This document shows, piece after piece, positions 1 to 9,124 of a DNA stretch of 64,000 nucleotides. The DNA is taken from positions 186,001 to 250,000 of the forward strand of contig JABBOY010000022.1 of assembly GCA_012927585.1 (NCBI GenBank). Reading direction: 5' to 3'. The notes beneath the pieces were generated by a model that saw only the letters and a program-made list of their open reading frames with translations, ran no database searches and was not told where the DNA came from. The position numbers and the translations under genes were made by a program. Position 1 is the first letter of the stretch. Each line of letters opens with the position of its first letter. This DNA comes from Glaciimonas sp. (GTDB lineage: Bacteria; Pseudomonadota; Gammaproteobacteria; Burkholderiales; Burkholderiaceae_D).

Positions 1-315
<315 letters not shown>

Positions 316-395
316 TTAAGCATTTTGAGGTGGTTGTATGTGCCTGCAGCGATGCACCGCGCGCGCCAGCAAGGCATCAACCGGGCATTCTACCT

Positions 396-401
396 TATAA
401 T
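396..401 (+). promoter_or_regulatory. Possible -10 element for gatCAB
   Basis: A perfect TATAAT lies about 130 bases upstream of gatC in the mreB/gatC divergent spacer. No convincing TTGACA-like -35 is seen 16-18 bases upstream, so this is only a candidate. Confidence 0.25.
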
Positions 402-533
402 TCAGTGGAACTATGGCCGAACACAGGCCAAACTCAGGTCGCAAATTATTGGACATAGCGCAATTTTGACGCGGTTTTGCACCACCAAAATAATTTTCCC
501 ATCCTTTCATGCGCACTCAAGCGCCAGCCAGCC

Positions 534-836
534 ATGTCATTAACCATTTCCGACGTCAAACGAATCGCCCATTTGGCGCAACTCGAACTAAGTGAAGCGC
601 AAGCCGCCACATCGCTGCAGCAACTCAATGGCATCTTTGCCTTGGTCGAGCAAATGCGCGCAGTCGATACCACTGGCATCGAACCTTTAAGCCATCCGAT
701 CGCCGCCCACATGCCCAACTTGGCGCTGCGGCTGCGGGAAGACCTGGCGACCGAACCCAACCGGCGCGAAGATTATCAAAAAGTCGCCCCCGCCACACAG
801 GATGGCTTGTATCTGGTGCCCAAAGTAATTGAATAA
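534..836 (+). CDS. gatC: Asp/Glu-tRNA amidotransferase subunit C
   Basis: GatC is the small subunit that clamps GatA to GatB in the enzyme that converts misacylated Glu-tRNA(Gln) or Asp-tRNA(Asn) to the correct amidated form. The protein is 100 residues, the usual length, with the family start [20 protein letters not shown] and the central PLSHP segment. A reading frame extends upstream to 477, but the residues it would add do not look like GatC, and the ATG at 534 gives the standard N-terminus. It is first in gatC-gatA-gatB. Confidence 0.95.
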   Translation: MSLTISDVKRIAHLAQLELSEAQAATSLQQLNGIFALVEQMRAVDTTGIEPLSHPIAAHMPNLALRLREDLATEPNRREDYQKVAPATQDGLYLVPKVIE

Positions 837-870
837 GCCGCCGCCGGCCTGACGCACCGCCACGGCCGCC

Positions 871-894
871 CTCTCTCCCGCAAGCGGGAGAGAG
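871..894. repeat. GC-rich hairpin repeat, copy 1
   Basis: Perfect 10-base arms CTCTCTCCCG and CGGGAGAGAG enclose CAAG between gatC and gatA. The core CTCTCCCGCAAGCGGG recurs at 28627-28650, so it is a dispersed palindromic element rather than a gene-specific signal. Confidence 0.8.
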
Positions 895-929
895 GAGCGA
901 AGTGAGTTGCAGCGCAACTTTTACGTTGA

Positions 930-2417
930 ATGAATACCGACCTCATGCATACCAAAACCATCAAACAACTCTCGGCCCTGCTCCAGGCCAAACAGATTTC
1001 CGCCACCGAACTGGCGGCGCTGCATCTGGAGCGCATCCAGCGCAGCGACCTGAATGCCTTTTTGCATGTGGATGCAGCGCTGACCTTGCAACAGGCGGCA
1101 GCCGCCGACGCCCGCATTGCCGGCAATCAAGCTACGCCGCTGACCGGGATTCCGATTGCGCACAAGGATATTTTTGTGACGCGCGGCTGGCGTTCGACTG
1201 CCGGCTCGAAGATGCTGGAAAATTACACCAGCCCGTTCGATGCCGCCGTGGTGGAACAGTTCAATGCCGCTGGCATGGTGACTTTGGGCAAGCTCAATTG
1301 CGACGAATTCGCGATGGGCTCCGCCAATGAAAATTCGTTCTTCGGCCCGGTCAAAAATCCCTGGGACAAGCGCGCTGTACCAGGCGGGTCGAGCGGCGGG
1401 TCAGCGGCAGCACTAGCGGCACGTTTGACGCCGGCCGCCACCGGCACCGATACCGGCGGCTCCATTCGCCAACCAGCCGCGCTGTGCGGCATTACCGGCA
1501 TCAAACCGACCTACGGCCGGGTATCGCGCTTCGGCATGATCGCCTTTGCTTCCTCGCTGGATCAAGCCGGCCCGATGGCCAGGACGGCCGAAGATTGCGC
1601 GCTATTGTTAAGTACCATGGCCGGCTTCGATGCGCGCGACTCGACCAGCCTCGAATGCGGCAAAGGCGGCGACATTGAGGACTACAGTCGCGACCTGAAT
1701 CAACCGCTGCAAGGCTTGCGCATCGGCTTGCCGAAAGAATATTTCAGCATCGGGTTGGCGTCCGACGTCGAACAAGCGATCCGCGCCGCCTTGCAGGAAT
1801 ATGAAAAGCTCGGCGCAACTCTGGTTGATATTTCGCTACCGAATACTGCGCTATCGATTCCGGTGTATTACGTGATCGCACCGGCTGAAGCATCGTCCAA
1901 CTTGTCCCGTTTTGATGGCGTGCGCTATGGCCATCGCGCCAAGGAATACACGGACTTGTCGGACATGTACAAAAAGACCCGCGCCGAAGGTTTCGGCGAG
2001 GAAGTCCAGCGCCGCATTCTGGTTGGCTCCTACGTGCTGTGCCACGGCTATTACGATGCGTATTACCTGCAGGCGCAAAAAATCCGCCGCCTGATTGCGC
2101 AAGACTTTCAGCATGCCTTTGCGCAATGCGATGTCATCATGGGGCCGGTAGCGCCCAGCGTAGCGTGGGATCTGGGCGACAAAACCGACGATCCGGTCGC
2201 CAATTATTTAGCCGATATTTTCACCCTATCGACCAGCCTGGCCGGCTTGCCGGGGATGTCGATCCCGTGCGGCTTCGGCCAGGGCGAAAAAAATGCGACA
2301 CGCCCGGTTGGTCTGCAAATCATCGGCAATTATTTTGCCGAAGCCCAGTTGCTCAATGTAGCCCACCAGTTCCAGCTAGCGACCGACTGGCATCAGCGCG
2401 CACCAGCCGGAATCTAA
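930..2417 (+). CDS. gatA: Asp/Glu-tRNA amidotransferase subunit A
   Basis: The amidase subunit of GatCAB releases ammonia from glutamine for amidation of mischarged tRNA. The 495 residues match the family length. The amidase signature is complete: catalytic Lys in PIAHKDIFV (about residue 80), the Gly/Ser-rich loop [11 protein letters not shown] with the cis-Ser, and the nucleophilic Ser in [13 protein letters not shown] second ATG at 945 (MHTKTIKQL) would also give a normal N-terminus, so the exact start is open. It lies 93 bases after gatC, with a hairpin repeat between. Confidence 0.96.
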   Translation: MNTDLMHTKTIKQLSALLQAKQISATELAALHLERIQRSDLNAFLHVDAALTLQQAAAADARIAGNQATPLTGIPIAHKDIFVTRGWRSTAGSKMLENYTSPFDAAVVEQFNAAGMVTLGKLNCDEFAMGSANENSFFGPVKNPWDKRAVPGGSSGGSAAALAARLTPAATGTDTGGSIRQPAALCGITGIKPTYGRVSRFGMIAFASSLDQAGPMARTAEDCALLLSTMAGFDARDSTSLECGKGGDIEDYSRDLNQPLQGLRIGLPKEYFSIGLASDVEQAIRAALQEYEKLGATLVDISLPNTALSIPVYYVIAPAEASSNLSRFDGVRYGHRAKEYTDLSDMYKKTRAEGFGEEVQRRILVGSYVLCHGYYDAYYLQAQKIRRLIAQDFQHAFAQCDVIMGPVAPSVAWDLGDKTDDPVANYLADIFTLSTSLAGLPGMSIPCGFGQGEKNATRPVGLQIIGNYFAEAQLLNVAHQFQLATDWHQRAPAGI

Positions 2418-2425
2418 CTATTTTA

Positions 2426-2475
2426 AGTAGTGCAGGCCTCCGTGCCTGCATGCAGGCACGGAGGCCTGCACTACT
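2426..2475. repeat. 50-base perfect palindrome
   Basis: Two 25-base arms with no loop; the left arm starts AGTAGTGCAGGCCTCCGTGC and the right arm is its exact reverse complement. It sits between gatA and gatB and could extrude as a cruciform or fold in the transcript. A diverged relative is at 55491-55547. Confidence 0.9.
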
Positions 2476-2553
2476 GGAACACAACAGTATTTTGCATAAG
2501 CCCTCCAAGAATCGATCCATCACCGACGCTTTATTTAGCGAGCAAGGAAAAAT

Positions 2554-4014
2554 ATGCAATGGGAAGTCGTAATCGGCCTTGAGACGCACGCCCAGCTCTC
2601 GACCCAATCCAAAATTTTCAGTGCGGCATCGACCCGTTTCGGTGCTGAACCCAACACCCAGGCTTGCCCAGTCGATCTGGCGCTGCCCGGCGTATTGCCG
2701 GTGATGAACCGGGGCGCAGTCGAACGCGCAATCCAGTTCGGGCTGGCGATTGGCGCCACCATTGCGCCGCAATCGATTTTTGCGCGCAAGAATTATTTCT
2801 ACCCCGACCTGCCGAAAGGCTATCAAATCAGCCAGTTCGAGATTCCGGTAGTGCAAGGCGGCCGCGTGCCGTTCATGATGGAGCAGGATGGCAAAACCGA
2901 ACTGCGTTCGGTGCAACTGACCCGCGCCCATCTGGAAGAAGATGCCGGCAAATCGCTGCATGAGGATTATCGCGGCATGACCGGCATCGACCTGAACCGG
3001 GCCGGCACTCCGCTGCTGGAAATCGTCACCGAACCCGACATGCGTAGCGCCGCCGAAGCGGTGGCGTATGCCAAATCCCTGCATGCGCTGATAATGTGGC
3101 TCGGGATTTGCGACGGCAACATGCAGGAAGGCTCGTTCCGCTGCGATGCCAACGTTTCGGTGCGTCCACTCGGACAAAAAGAATACGGCACCCGCTGCGA
3201 AATCAAGAACTTGAACTCGTTTCGCTTCATGGAAGATGCGATCAACTATGAAGTGCGACGCCAGATCGAACTGATCGGCGACGGCGGCCGGGTAGCGCAA
3301 GAAACCCGGCTGTACGACCCGGACAAGAAAGAAACCCGCTCGATGCGCAGCAAGGAAGACGCGCAGGATTACCGCTACTTCCCCGACCCCGATTTGCCGC
3401 CACTGGTGATTGCACCCGAGTGGATCGAGCGCGTCAGAACCGCCATGCCGGAGCTGCCGGACGCCATGCGCCAACGGCTGATCCGCGATTACGATTTGTC
3501 CGAATACGATGCGGCAGTACTGACGCAATCGAAAGCGATGGCAGTCTACTTCGAGGCAGTCGTGCTCAAGACCGGCCCGGAACAAGCCAAAACCGCCGCC
3601 AACTGGCTGATGGGTGATGTTGCGGGGGCGCTGAAGCGCGCCAACATCGACATCGCCGCCAGCCCGGTATCGGCGGCGCAACTGGCGCTGCTGTTGCAAC
3701 GGATCGCTGATGGCACCATTTCCAACAAAATTGCCAAGGAAGTTTTTGCGGCGATGTGGGAAGCCGGCCCGGAGCACGACGACAGCGCCGACCGGATCAT
3801 CGAAGCCCGTGGCTTGAAGCAGATTTCAGACAGCGGCGCGCTGGAAAAAATCATCGACATCGTGATGACTGATAACGCCAAACTGGTCGAGGATTTCCGC
3901 GCCGGCCGAGAAAAAGCCTTCAATGCACTAATCGGTCAAGCCATGAAAGCCACCAAAGGCAAAGCCAATCCAGCCCAGGTGACGGCCTTGTTAAAACAGA
4001 AGCTTACAGAATAA
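2554..4014 (+). CDS. gatB: Asp/Glu-tRNA amidotransferase subunit B
   Basis: GatB binds the tRNA and carries the kinase/transamidase site that activates the misacylated Glu or Asp. The 486-residue protein starts with the hallmark [13 protein letters not shown], has [13 protein letters not shown] and the zinc-site region, and ends with the helical GatB/YqeY tail (residues about 340-486, with NKIAKEVF and GKANP). The ATG at 2554 has AAGGAAA just upstream. It is third in gatCAB, separated from gatA by a perfect palindrome. Confidence 0.97.
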   Translation: MQWEVVIGLETHAQLSTQSKIFSAASTRFGAEPNTQACPVDLALPGVLPVMNRGAVERAIQFGLAIGATIAPQSIFARKNYFYPDLPKGYQISQFEIPVVQGGRVPFMMEQDGKTELRSVQLTRAHLEEDAGKSLHEDYRGMTGIDLNRAGTPLLEIVTEPDMRSAAEAVAYAKSLHALIMWLGICDGNMQEGSFRCDANVSVRPLGQKEYGTRCEIKNLNSFRFMEDAINYEVRRQIELIGDGGRVAQETRLYDPDKKETRSMRSKEDAQDYRYFPDPDLPPLVIAPEWIERVRTAMPELPDAMRQRLIRDYDLSEYDAAVLTQSKAMAVYFEAVVLKTGPEQAKTAANWLMGDVAGALKRANIDIAASPVSAAQLALLLQRIADGTISNKIAKEVFAAMWEAGPEHDDSADRIIEARGLKQISDSGALEKIIDIVMTDNAKLVEDFRAGREKAFNALIGQAMKATKGKANPAQVTALLKQKLTE

Positions 4015-4018
4015 GTCT

Positions 4019-4080
4019 GGAGTATAAGTAAAAACACATATATTTCCGCATGTATTTAATACATATTTAAAAAATACATG
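4019..4080 (+). repeat. 62-base AT-rich intergenic element, copy 1
   Basis: GGAGTAT at 4019, 21 bases, CGCAT at 4047, 20 bases, then AAATAC ending at 4077. It starts five bases after the gatB stop, in the same direction. The interior CGCATGTATTTAATACAT can form a short hairpin. It shares an 18-base stretch beginning GGAGTATAAGTAAAAACA with the copy at 23576-23637. Confidence 0.85.
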
Positions 4081-4164
4081 CTGATGTATGCTTAATTCCA
4101 CGACTGATAAGACTTATTTTGTGCTACCTGCCAATGCAGCCGATACTGCGCGAGCGCACCGCCG

Positions 4165-4569
4165 ATGAACCTGACCACTCCCGCTTTACTGTTCCCGGCA
4201 ATTTCATTACTGCTGCTGGCCTACACCAACCGCTTCCTGGTACTGGCGCAATTGATACGCCAGCTCCATAGCCAGTACAAAAAAGATGATCAAAAAGCGC
4301 TTGTGGTGCGCCAGATTGCCAATCTGCGCCACCGCATCACGCTGATCCGGCGCATGCAGGCGCTCGGCGTGATGAGCTTCATTCTGTGCGCGGTCTCCAT
4401 GTTTCTGGTGTTCATTCATCTGGAGTTGGCCGCCCAGCTTGCCTTCGGCCTAAGCCTTTTTCTGTTGCTGCTGTCGCTGATTTTTTCTTTTTACGAAATC
4501 ACCATCAGCACCCGCGCGATTGAAATCGAACTGGAAGATCTGGAGCAAAAGCTCAATCAGCCGATGTAA
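4165..4569 (+). CDS. DUF2721 membrane protein
   Basis: A 134-residue inner-membrane protein of the DUF2721 family, whose function is unknown. It opens with TTPALLFPAISLLLLAYTNR, the family's hallmark, as transmembrane helix 1. A basic cytoplasmic loop (residues about 30-65, QLHSQYKKDDQ and LRHRITLIRRM) follows, then two more hydrophobic helices (about 68-88 and 90-112) and an acidic C-terminal helix. Its last 13 bases overlap the convergent gene at 4557-5978. Confidence 0.85.
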   Translation: MNLTTPALLFPAISLLLLAYTNRFLVLAQLIRQLHSQYKKDDQKALVVRQIANLRHRITLIRRMQALGVMSFILCAVSMFLVFIHLELAAQLAFGLSLFLLLLSLIFSFYEITISTRAIEIELEDLEQKLNQPM

Positions 4570-5978
4570 TTCCTTTTCGCCATCACGCCTGAAGGATGCG
4601 ACTCTCGGCCCTTCTTCCAGCGTTCGAGCGCTTTGACTACGGCGACGACGACCGGCGACCAGCCGCCTCCAGATGGCTGGCGAAAAAGGCGCATGCGCGC
4701 TGGATACCACGGCGAATCGGTGCGTTCGGTCAGCCAGCGCCAATCGGTCCGATAATCCGGCAGCAGCACCCAGCAGGGCTTGCCTAGGCTTCCGGCCAAG
4801 TGGGCCACGGCGGTATCCACGCTGATCACCAGATCCAGGCTGGCCACAACTGCGGCCGTGTCAGCAAAATCTTGCAGATCCCCGCCTAAGTTCAGAATCG
4901 AAAGCCCCGCGGGCGGCCGCTGGGCCTCATCTTCCCCCGGCCCCTTTTGCAGGCTGAAGAAGCGTATTCCGGCCACGGCACCAAGAGGGGCAAGGGTATC
5001 CAGGGATGGCAGTGAACGATCCCCATCATTTTCAAAAAGAGGATTGCCTTTCCACGCCAAGCCGACCCGAAATCCTGATGTAGGCAGCAAGGCAGACCAC
5101 TTCGCCACCCTCACTGGATCTGCCGACAAATAGGGAATCGGCGCCGGAATGCTGTCCAGGCGGGTGTGGCAATAATGGGGCAGGCTCATCGGGAGCGTCC
5201 AGAAATCCCAGCCCGAAGCGGGTACATCCTCCTTGAAGGAAAACACCGCATCGACGCCGGATAAGGTGCTAAACAGCGCCTTCAGGCCAGGGTGACAGAC
5301 TAGGGTAATGTGCGTAGCACCCCTGGTTTTCAGGACTGAGGCGTAACGGCAAAACTGGATCATGTCGCCGTGGCCGGCTTCAAAGCCAACGACCACCGAT
5401 TTGCCGGTCAGGGCTTCGCCGCACCAACGCGGGCAGGTGAAATAAGTCGTAAAACGTTCGTACCACACCCGCGCCTCCAGGCAGCGCCAACCTTCCTCCA
5501 GCCGCCCTTGGCGCAACAATATATAGCTCAAATTAAAGCGCGCTTTGGAATAACTGCTGTCCAGCGCAAGGGCCGTGCGATAGCAATGCTCGGCCTCATC
5601 TTCCCTTTTCAGGCAGGCCAGCAACACTCCCAGATTCGACCAGGCGGCCGGCGAATCCGGGGCATATTGCAAGATCTGCCGATTGATCGCCTCCGCTTCG
5701 CCAAAGCACTTGCGATTCATCAGCAGTACACCCAGATTCAGGTGAATTTGGACGTTCTCAGGAGAAAGGGCAATAGCTTGACGATAGTAAGTTTCTGCTT
5801 CTGCTATCGCACCAGCTTGTTCTCGAAGCCAGCCCAAGTTGGCCATAGCCTCACTAAAATTCGGGGCCAATGACAGAGCTTGCTTAAAGCTTGCTTCCGC
5901 TCCTTCGGCATCCTTCGCCTCCATGCGCCGATTGCCCTCGAAAAACAATACTTCAGCTTGGGTGCGATTTGCGTGCAT
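4557..5978 (-). CDS. TPR protein with glycosyltransferase-9/41-like domain
   Basis: A 473-residue protein with two parts. Residues about 1-180 are four to five tetratricopeptide repeats (AEASFKQALSLAPN, AETYYRQAIALSPEN, AEHCYRTALALDSS). Residues about 200-450 resemble the glycosyltransferase B-fold seen in TPR-fused proteins of family 9/41 type, including VVGFEAGHGDMIQFCRY and the nucleotide-binding-like ISVDTAVAHLAGSLGKPCWV. Such proteins are usually predicted to glycosylate flagellar or surface proteins, but the substrate here is unknown. No signal peptide is visible. It stands alone on its strand, convergent with the DUF2721 gene. Confidence 0.75.
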   Translation of the reverse strand: MHANRTQAEVLFFEGNRRMEAKDAEGAEASFKQALSLAPNFSEAMANLGWLREQAGAIAEAETYYRQAIALSPENVQIHLNLGVLLMNRKCFGEAEAINRQILQYAPDSPAAWSNLGVLLACLKREDEAEHCYRTALALDSSYSKARFNLSYILLRQGRLEEGWRCLEARVWYERFTTYFTCPRWCGEALTGKSVVVGFEAGHGDMIQFCRYASVLKTRGATHITLVCHPGLKALFSTLSGVDAVFSFKEDVPASGWDFWTLPMSLPHYCHTRLDSIPAPIPYLSADPVRVAKWSALLPTSGFRVGLAWKGNPLFENDGDRSLPSLDTLAPLGAVAGIRFFSLQKGPGEDEAQRPPAGLSILNLGGDLQDFADTAAVVASLDLVISVDTAVAHLAGSLGKPCWVLLPDYRTDWRWLTERTDSPWYPARMRLFRQPSGGGWSPVVVAVVKALERWKKGRESHPSGVMAKRNYIG

Positions 5979-6228
5979 CGGAGATCCGGGAAGAGAGGTT
6001 GAAACTTAGGTTGCTACCAGTGCAGGCGTCATTCACCCCGAGAACATTGGCTCAAAAAATACTCCTGTCGTTTTGTGGAACGTACGAAAAGCAAGGGGCG
6101 ATTCCAGACTTTGATCGCAACACCTTTAATCTCGCCGGTCTGAATCCCAGCCAGGTCACGGCCGCATTGCGGAAAGCGCCATTCAAACGGACATTGTTTC
6201 GGCGTCGCTCACAGTGCGGGCTAAAAAA

Positions 6229-6891
6229 TCACACCCCATAGCGCCGCCGGTAAGCTGCCACGGCATCGGTATATTGCGCCAATTGCGAGTTGGCCCCGGC
6301 GGCTGAAATATATTCCAGCAAATCGTCCAGGTTGCCAATCGAGATCACCTCCATCCCATAGTTGCGGCTGACTTCCTGCACCGCCGAATGTACGGACAGC
6401 GCGTCGTCGCTGCCGCTACGCTCCATCCGGTCGAGCGCGATCAGGACTGCGCAGGGCTGTGCGCCGGCGGCGCGGATCAGTTCGATCGATTCACGCACTG
6501 AAGTCCCGGCCGAAATCACATCGTCGATGATCACTACCCGCCCCTGCAATTTAGCGCCGACGATGCTGCCGCCTTCGCCGTGGTCCTTGGCTTCCTTGCG
6601 GTTATAGGCGAACGGAACGTTGCGGCCTTTTTTGGCCAGCGCCACGGCAGTCGCCGAGGCCAGCGTGATGCCTTTGTAGGCCGGGCCGTACAGCATGTCG
6701 AATTCGACCCCGGAATCGAGCAGCGTCTGGGCATAGAATTCGGCCAGTTGGCCCAGAGTCTGGCCGTAGTTGAACAAGCCGGCGTTAAAGAAATACGGCG
6801 AGTTGCGACCCGCCTTGGTGACGAATTGACCGAATTGCAGCACTCCGGCATCAACCGAAAATGCAATGAATTGTTGGCGCAAATTATTCAA
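6229..6891 (-). CDS. pyrE: Orotate phosphoribosyltransferase
   Basis: Joins orotate to PRPP to give OMP in pyrimidine synthesis. The 220-residue length is normal. The PRPP loop VVIIDDVISAGTSVRESI (about residues 125-142) and the substrate region YFFNAGLF are present. The start is unusual: TTG at 6891, giving MNNLRQQFIAF, preceded by AAGGA five bases away; no ATG gives a full-length enzyme. The 250 bases between it and the TPR gene hold no gene. It is divergent from exonuclease III. Confidence 0.95.
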   Translation of the reverse strand: MNNLRQQFIAFSVDAGVLQFGQFVTKAGRNSPYFFNAGLFNYGQTLGQLAEFYAQTLLDSGVEFDMLYGPAYKGITLASATAVALAKKGRNVPFAYNRKEAKDHGEGGSIVGAKLQGRVVIIDDVISAGTSVRESIELIRAAGAQPCAVLIALDRMERSGSDDALSVHSAVQEVSRNYGMEVISIGNLDDLLEYISAAGANSQLAQYTDAVAAYRRRYGV

Positions 6892-7053
6892 AATATCCTT
6901 AGCAGCTGTGATCTGACTAAAACGTCAGCGATTAATCCAGGTAATCCGATAAGACGCTATTTTAAAGCCATCGCAGCAAATTCCCAGCCTGCCGCAAAGT
7001 TGTCTTGTTTCGGTTATTCTGCGAGCTGACCAAACACGCTTGCCTGCACATTT

Positions 7054-7830
7054 ATGCCTACCATTATTTCCGCCAACCTCAACGGTATTCGTTCCGCCAG
7101 CAAAAAAGGTTTTTTCGACTGGATGCAAAAACAGGATGCCGATTTTATCTGCGTCCAGGAACTCAAGGCGCAAGCCGCTGACATGAGCCCCGATATGCTG
7201 GCGCCTGCCGGTTATAACGGTCACTTCCATTACGCGCAAAAAAAAGGCTATTCCGGCACCGGAATTTACAGCAAAGCCGAGCCGGATGCGGTGCAGATCG
7301 GCTTCGGCAACCCCGAATTCGATGCCGAAGGCCGCTATGTGCGTTGCGACTTCGGTGCTTTAACTGTGATTTCAGTGTATTGCCCGTCGGGGTCATCCTC
7401 GCCGGAACGCCAGGAAGCTAAATTCCGCTTCATGCAAGCATTCCAGGCGCACTTGATCGTCTTGAAGGCGGAAGGGCGCGAGTGCGTGATTTGCGGCGAC
7501 TGGAATATCGCGCATCAGGAAATCGATCTGAAAAACTGGAAAGGCAACCGGAAAAATTCCGGCTTCCTGCCCGAAGAACGAGCCTGGATGACACATTTGT
7601 TCGATGCAATCGGCTTTGTCGATGTCCACCGCACCCTCGACCCTAGAACCGAGCAATACACCTGGTGGAGCAATCGCGGCCAGGCTTGGGCAAAAAACGT
7701 CGGATGGCGCATCGATTATCACGTCGCCACACCCGGCATTGCCGGTAGTGCCAGCAGCGTGGCAATTTACAAGGAACAGCGCTTTTCCGATCACGCGCCG
7801 CTGACCATCAGTTACAACGGCCAAAAATAA
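7054..7830 (+). CDS. xth: Exodeoxyribonuclease III
   Basis: Apurinic/apyrimidinic endonuclease and 3'-5' exonuclease of base-excision repair. The 258 residues carry the family's catalytic blocks in order: Asn in SANLNGIRSA, the metal-binding Glu in CVQELKAQA, GDWNIAHQEIDLKN, and the C-terminal Asp-His pair in SDHAPLTI. The length and the NWKGNRKNSGF motif place it in the XthA branch that lies next to pyrE in many betaproteobacteria. Confidence 0.94.
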   Translation: MPTIISANLNGIRSASKKGFFDWMQKQDADFICVQELKAQAADMSPDMLAPAGYNGHFHYAQKKGYSGTGIYSKAEPDAVQIGFGNPEFDAEGRYVRCDFGALTVISVYCPSGSSSPERQEAKFRFMQAFQAHLIVLKAEGRECVICGDWNIAHQEIDLKNWKGNRKNSGFLPEERAWMTHLFDAIGFVDVHRTLDPRTEQYTWWSNRGQAWAKNVGWRIDYHVATPGIAGSASSVAIYKEQRFSDHAPLTISYNGQK

Positions 7831-7833
7831 CAT

Positions 7834-7854
7834 TCAACAATCAACAATCAACAA
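7834..7854. repeat. Three tandem copies of a 7-base unit
   Basis: TCAACAA is repeated exactly three times directly after the exonuclease III stop and reaches into the stop codon of the convergent CobW-like gene. It could vary in copy number by slippage. Confidence 0.8.
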
Positions 7855-8291
7855 TCGGCATTCAGATCGCCGGTCAACTTTAACAGGCGGTCATACGGCG
7901 GTTGGCTCAGGAAAGCGCGCAGCTGCACGATATGGGTTGCTGTGGCTAAACTGATATACAAGCGCTGCGGCCGCTGCCGCAAGATGCGGTTCAGGGTTAC
8001 TTTCAGCGTCAGGTTGCCGACGCAACACAGGCAGCCGGGGGCGATTCGGGCCGCCTGTATCAGCGCAGGATTGTGCTGCGGATCGAGTGCGGCGGCTTGC
8101 TCCGACAGGCCGCTCGGAAATCCTTCCAGAATCAGGGCAACGGCGCCGTTGGGTACGAATCCGGCTTCGTCCGTAGCTGCGGGCTGGATTGCAGCTGCGA
8201 TTGCGCGCTCGCGCGCGGCAGCGTTTGTGCCAGTCACCAGCGTAACGTAGACATACGCTTGACGCTGCTCAATTGCCGTTTCGAGATTCAA
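7848..8291 (-). CDS. Degenerate CobW-like protein without a P-loop
   Basis: A 147-residue protein that resembles the N-terminal half of CobW/COG0523 metallochaperone GTPases. YVTLVTGTNAAARERAI lines up with the CobW VTVLTGFLGAGKTTLL segment, but the GxxxxGK[ST] Walker A residues are gone. GCLCCVGNLTLKVTL keeps the metal-binding CxCC motif and RLYISLATATHIVQLRAFL follows as in CobW. The start is probably TTG at 8291, ten bases after the ntrX stop on the same strand, so it is likely the last gene of the rsmB-ntrYX operon. Family assignment is inferred from this motif order only. Confidence 0.6.
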   Translation of the reverse strand: MNLETAIEQRQAYVYVTLVTGTNAAARERAIAAAIQPAATDEAGFVPNGAVALILEGFPSGLSEQAAALDPQHNPALIQAARIAPGCLCCVGNLTLKVTLNRILRQRPQRLYISLATATHIVQLRAFLSQPPYDRLLKLTGDLNADC

Positions 8292-8300
8292 TTTTCCGTT

Positions 8301-9071
8301 TCAGCTATTCGGTTCCGGCGCTGCATCGATTGCCGCGTCGCCCTGCAGCTTGCGGGCGGCTTTTACGGATTCGATACCCAGCTGTTTGAGTTTTCGGTAC
8401 AAATGGGTGCGCTCCAGCCCGGTTCTATCGGCCACCCGCGTCATGCTGCCGCCCTCGCGTGCAAGATGGTGTTCAAAATACACGCGCTCAAAAGCATCCC
8501 GCGCCTCGCGCAGAGGTAATTCAAAGGTCATTGCGAAAAACTGCGGCTCGTTGATTTCCGCCATTGTTGGCAGCGCGGGCGCTGCCAACTCGGCAGCAAT
8601 TCTAGGCGCCGACGCAGTGGCAGGCGCAATGAATGGCGCCGAACCCGAAGACGGCAGTACTTTTGCGTAAGCGGAAGAGTAAGCGGAAGAAACACGCATC
8701 GGGTTAACACTCTTTGACAAGCCTTGCTGAACTGCCTTCAACAGCTTTTGCAGCGCGATCGGCTTTTCCAGGAAATTAATAGCGCCGATGCGGGTGGCCT
8801 CCACTGCGGTATCGATCGTTGCGTGGCCGGACATCATGATCACCGGCATCGTCAACAAACCTTCGCGCTGCCATTCCTTGAGCAAGGTTACGCCATCGGT
8901 ATCCGGCATCCAGATATCCAGCAGCACCAGATCCGGCGCTCCGGCGGCGCGCTGCTGGCGCGCTTGCTCGGCATTTTCTGCAATCTGGACCGCATGACCT
9001 TCATCGCTCAAAATTTCTGAAAGCAGTTCACGGATCCCCATTTCATCATCAACGACGAGGATATTTGCCAT
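8301..9071 (-). CDS. Short NtrX-type response regulator (no AAA+ domain)
   Basis: Partner of the NtrY-like kinase just upstream. The 256 residues hold a receiver domain (1-120; acidic pocket VVDDE, phospho-Asp in LVLLDIWMPD, Lys in LEKPI), an Ala/Pro/Ser-rich linker (about 125-180) and a Fis-type helix-turn-helix at the C-terminus (about 200-245, RVADRTGLERTHLYRKLKQL). Classical NtrX (about 450 residues) has a sigma-54 AAA+ domain in the middle; it is absent here, so the protein should not activate sigma-54 promoters by ATP hydrolysis. Confidence 0.85.
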   Translation of the reverse strand: MANILVVDDEMGIRELLSEILSDEGHAVQIAENAEQARQQRAAGAPDLVLLDIWMPDTDGVTLLKEWQREGLLTMPVIMMSGHATIDTAVEATRIGAINFLEKPIALQKLLKAVQQGLSKSVNPMRVSSAYSSAYAKVLPSSGSAPFIAPATASAPRIAAELAAPALPTMAEINEPQFFAMTFELPLREARDAFERVYFEHHLAREGGSMTRVADRTGLERTHLYRKLKQLGIESVKAARKLQGDAAIDAAPEPNS

Positions 9072-9124
9072 AACAATTTGTTTCCCTAATAATATTTTCG
9101 CAACATTATCTTAGCCTACTGCCG

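Noticed and set aside
2353-3777. 474-codon minus-strand frame opposite gatA/gatB
   Set aside because: Antisense to conserved gatB; composition is typical of a reverse-frame shadow.
7834-7856. CRISPR-like short repeats
   Set aside because: Only three 7-base tandem units with no spacers; no CRISPR array or cas gene occurs in the window.
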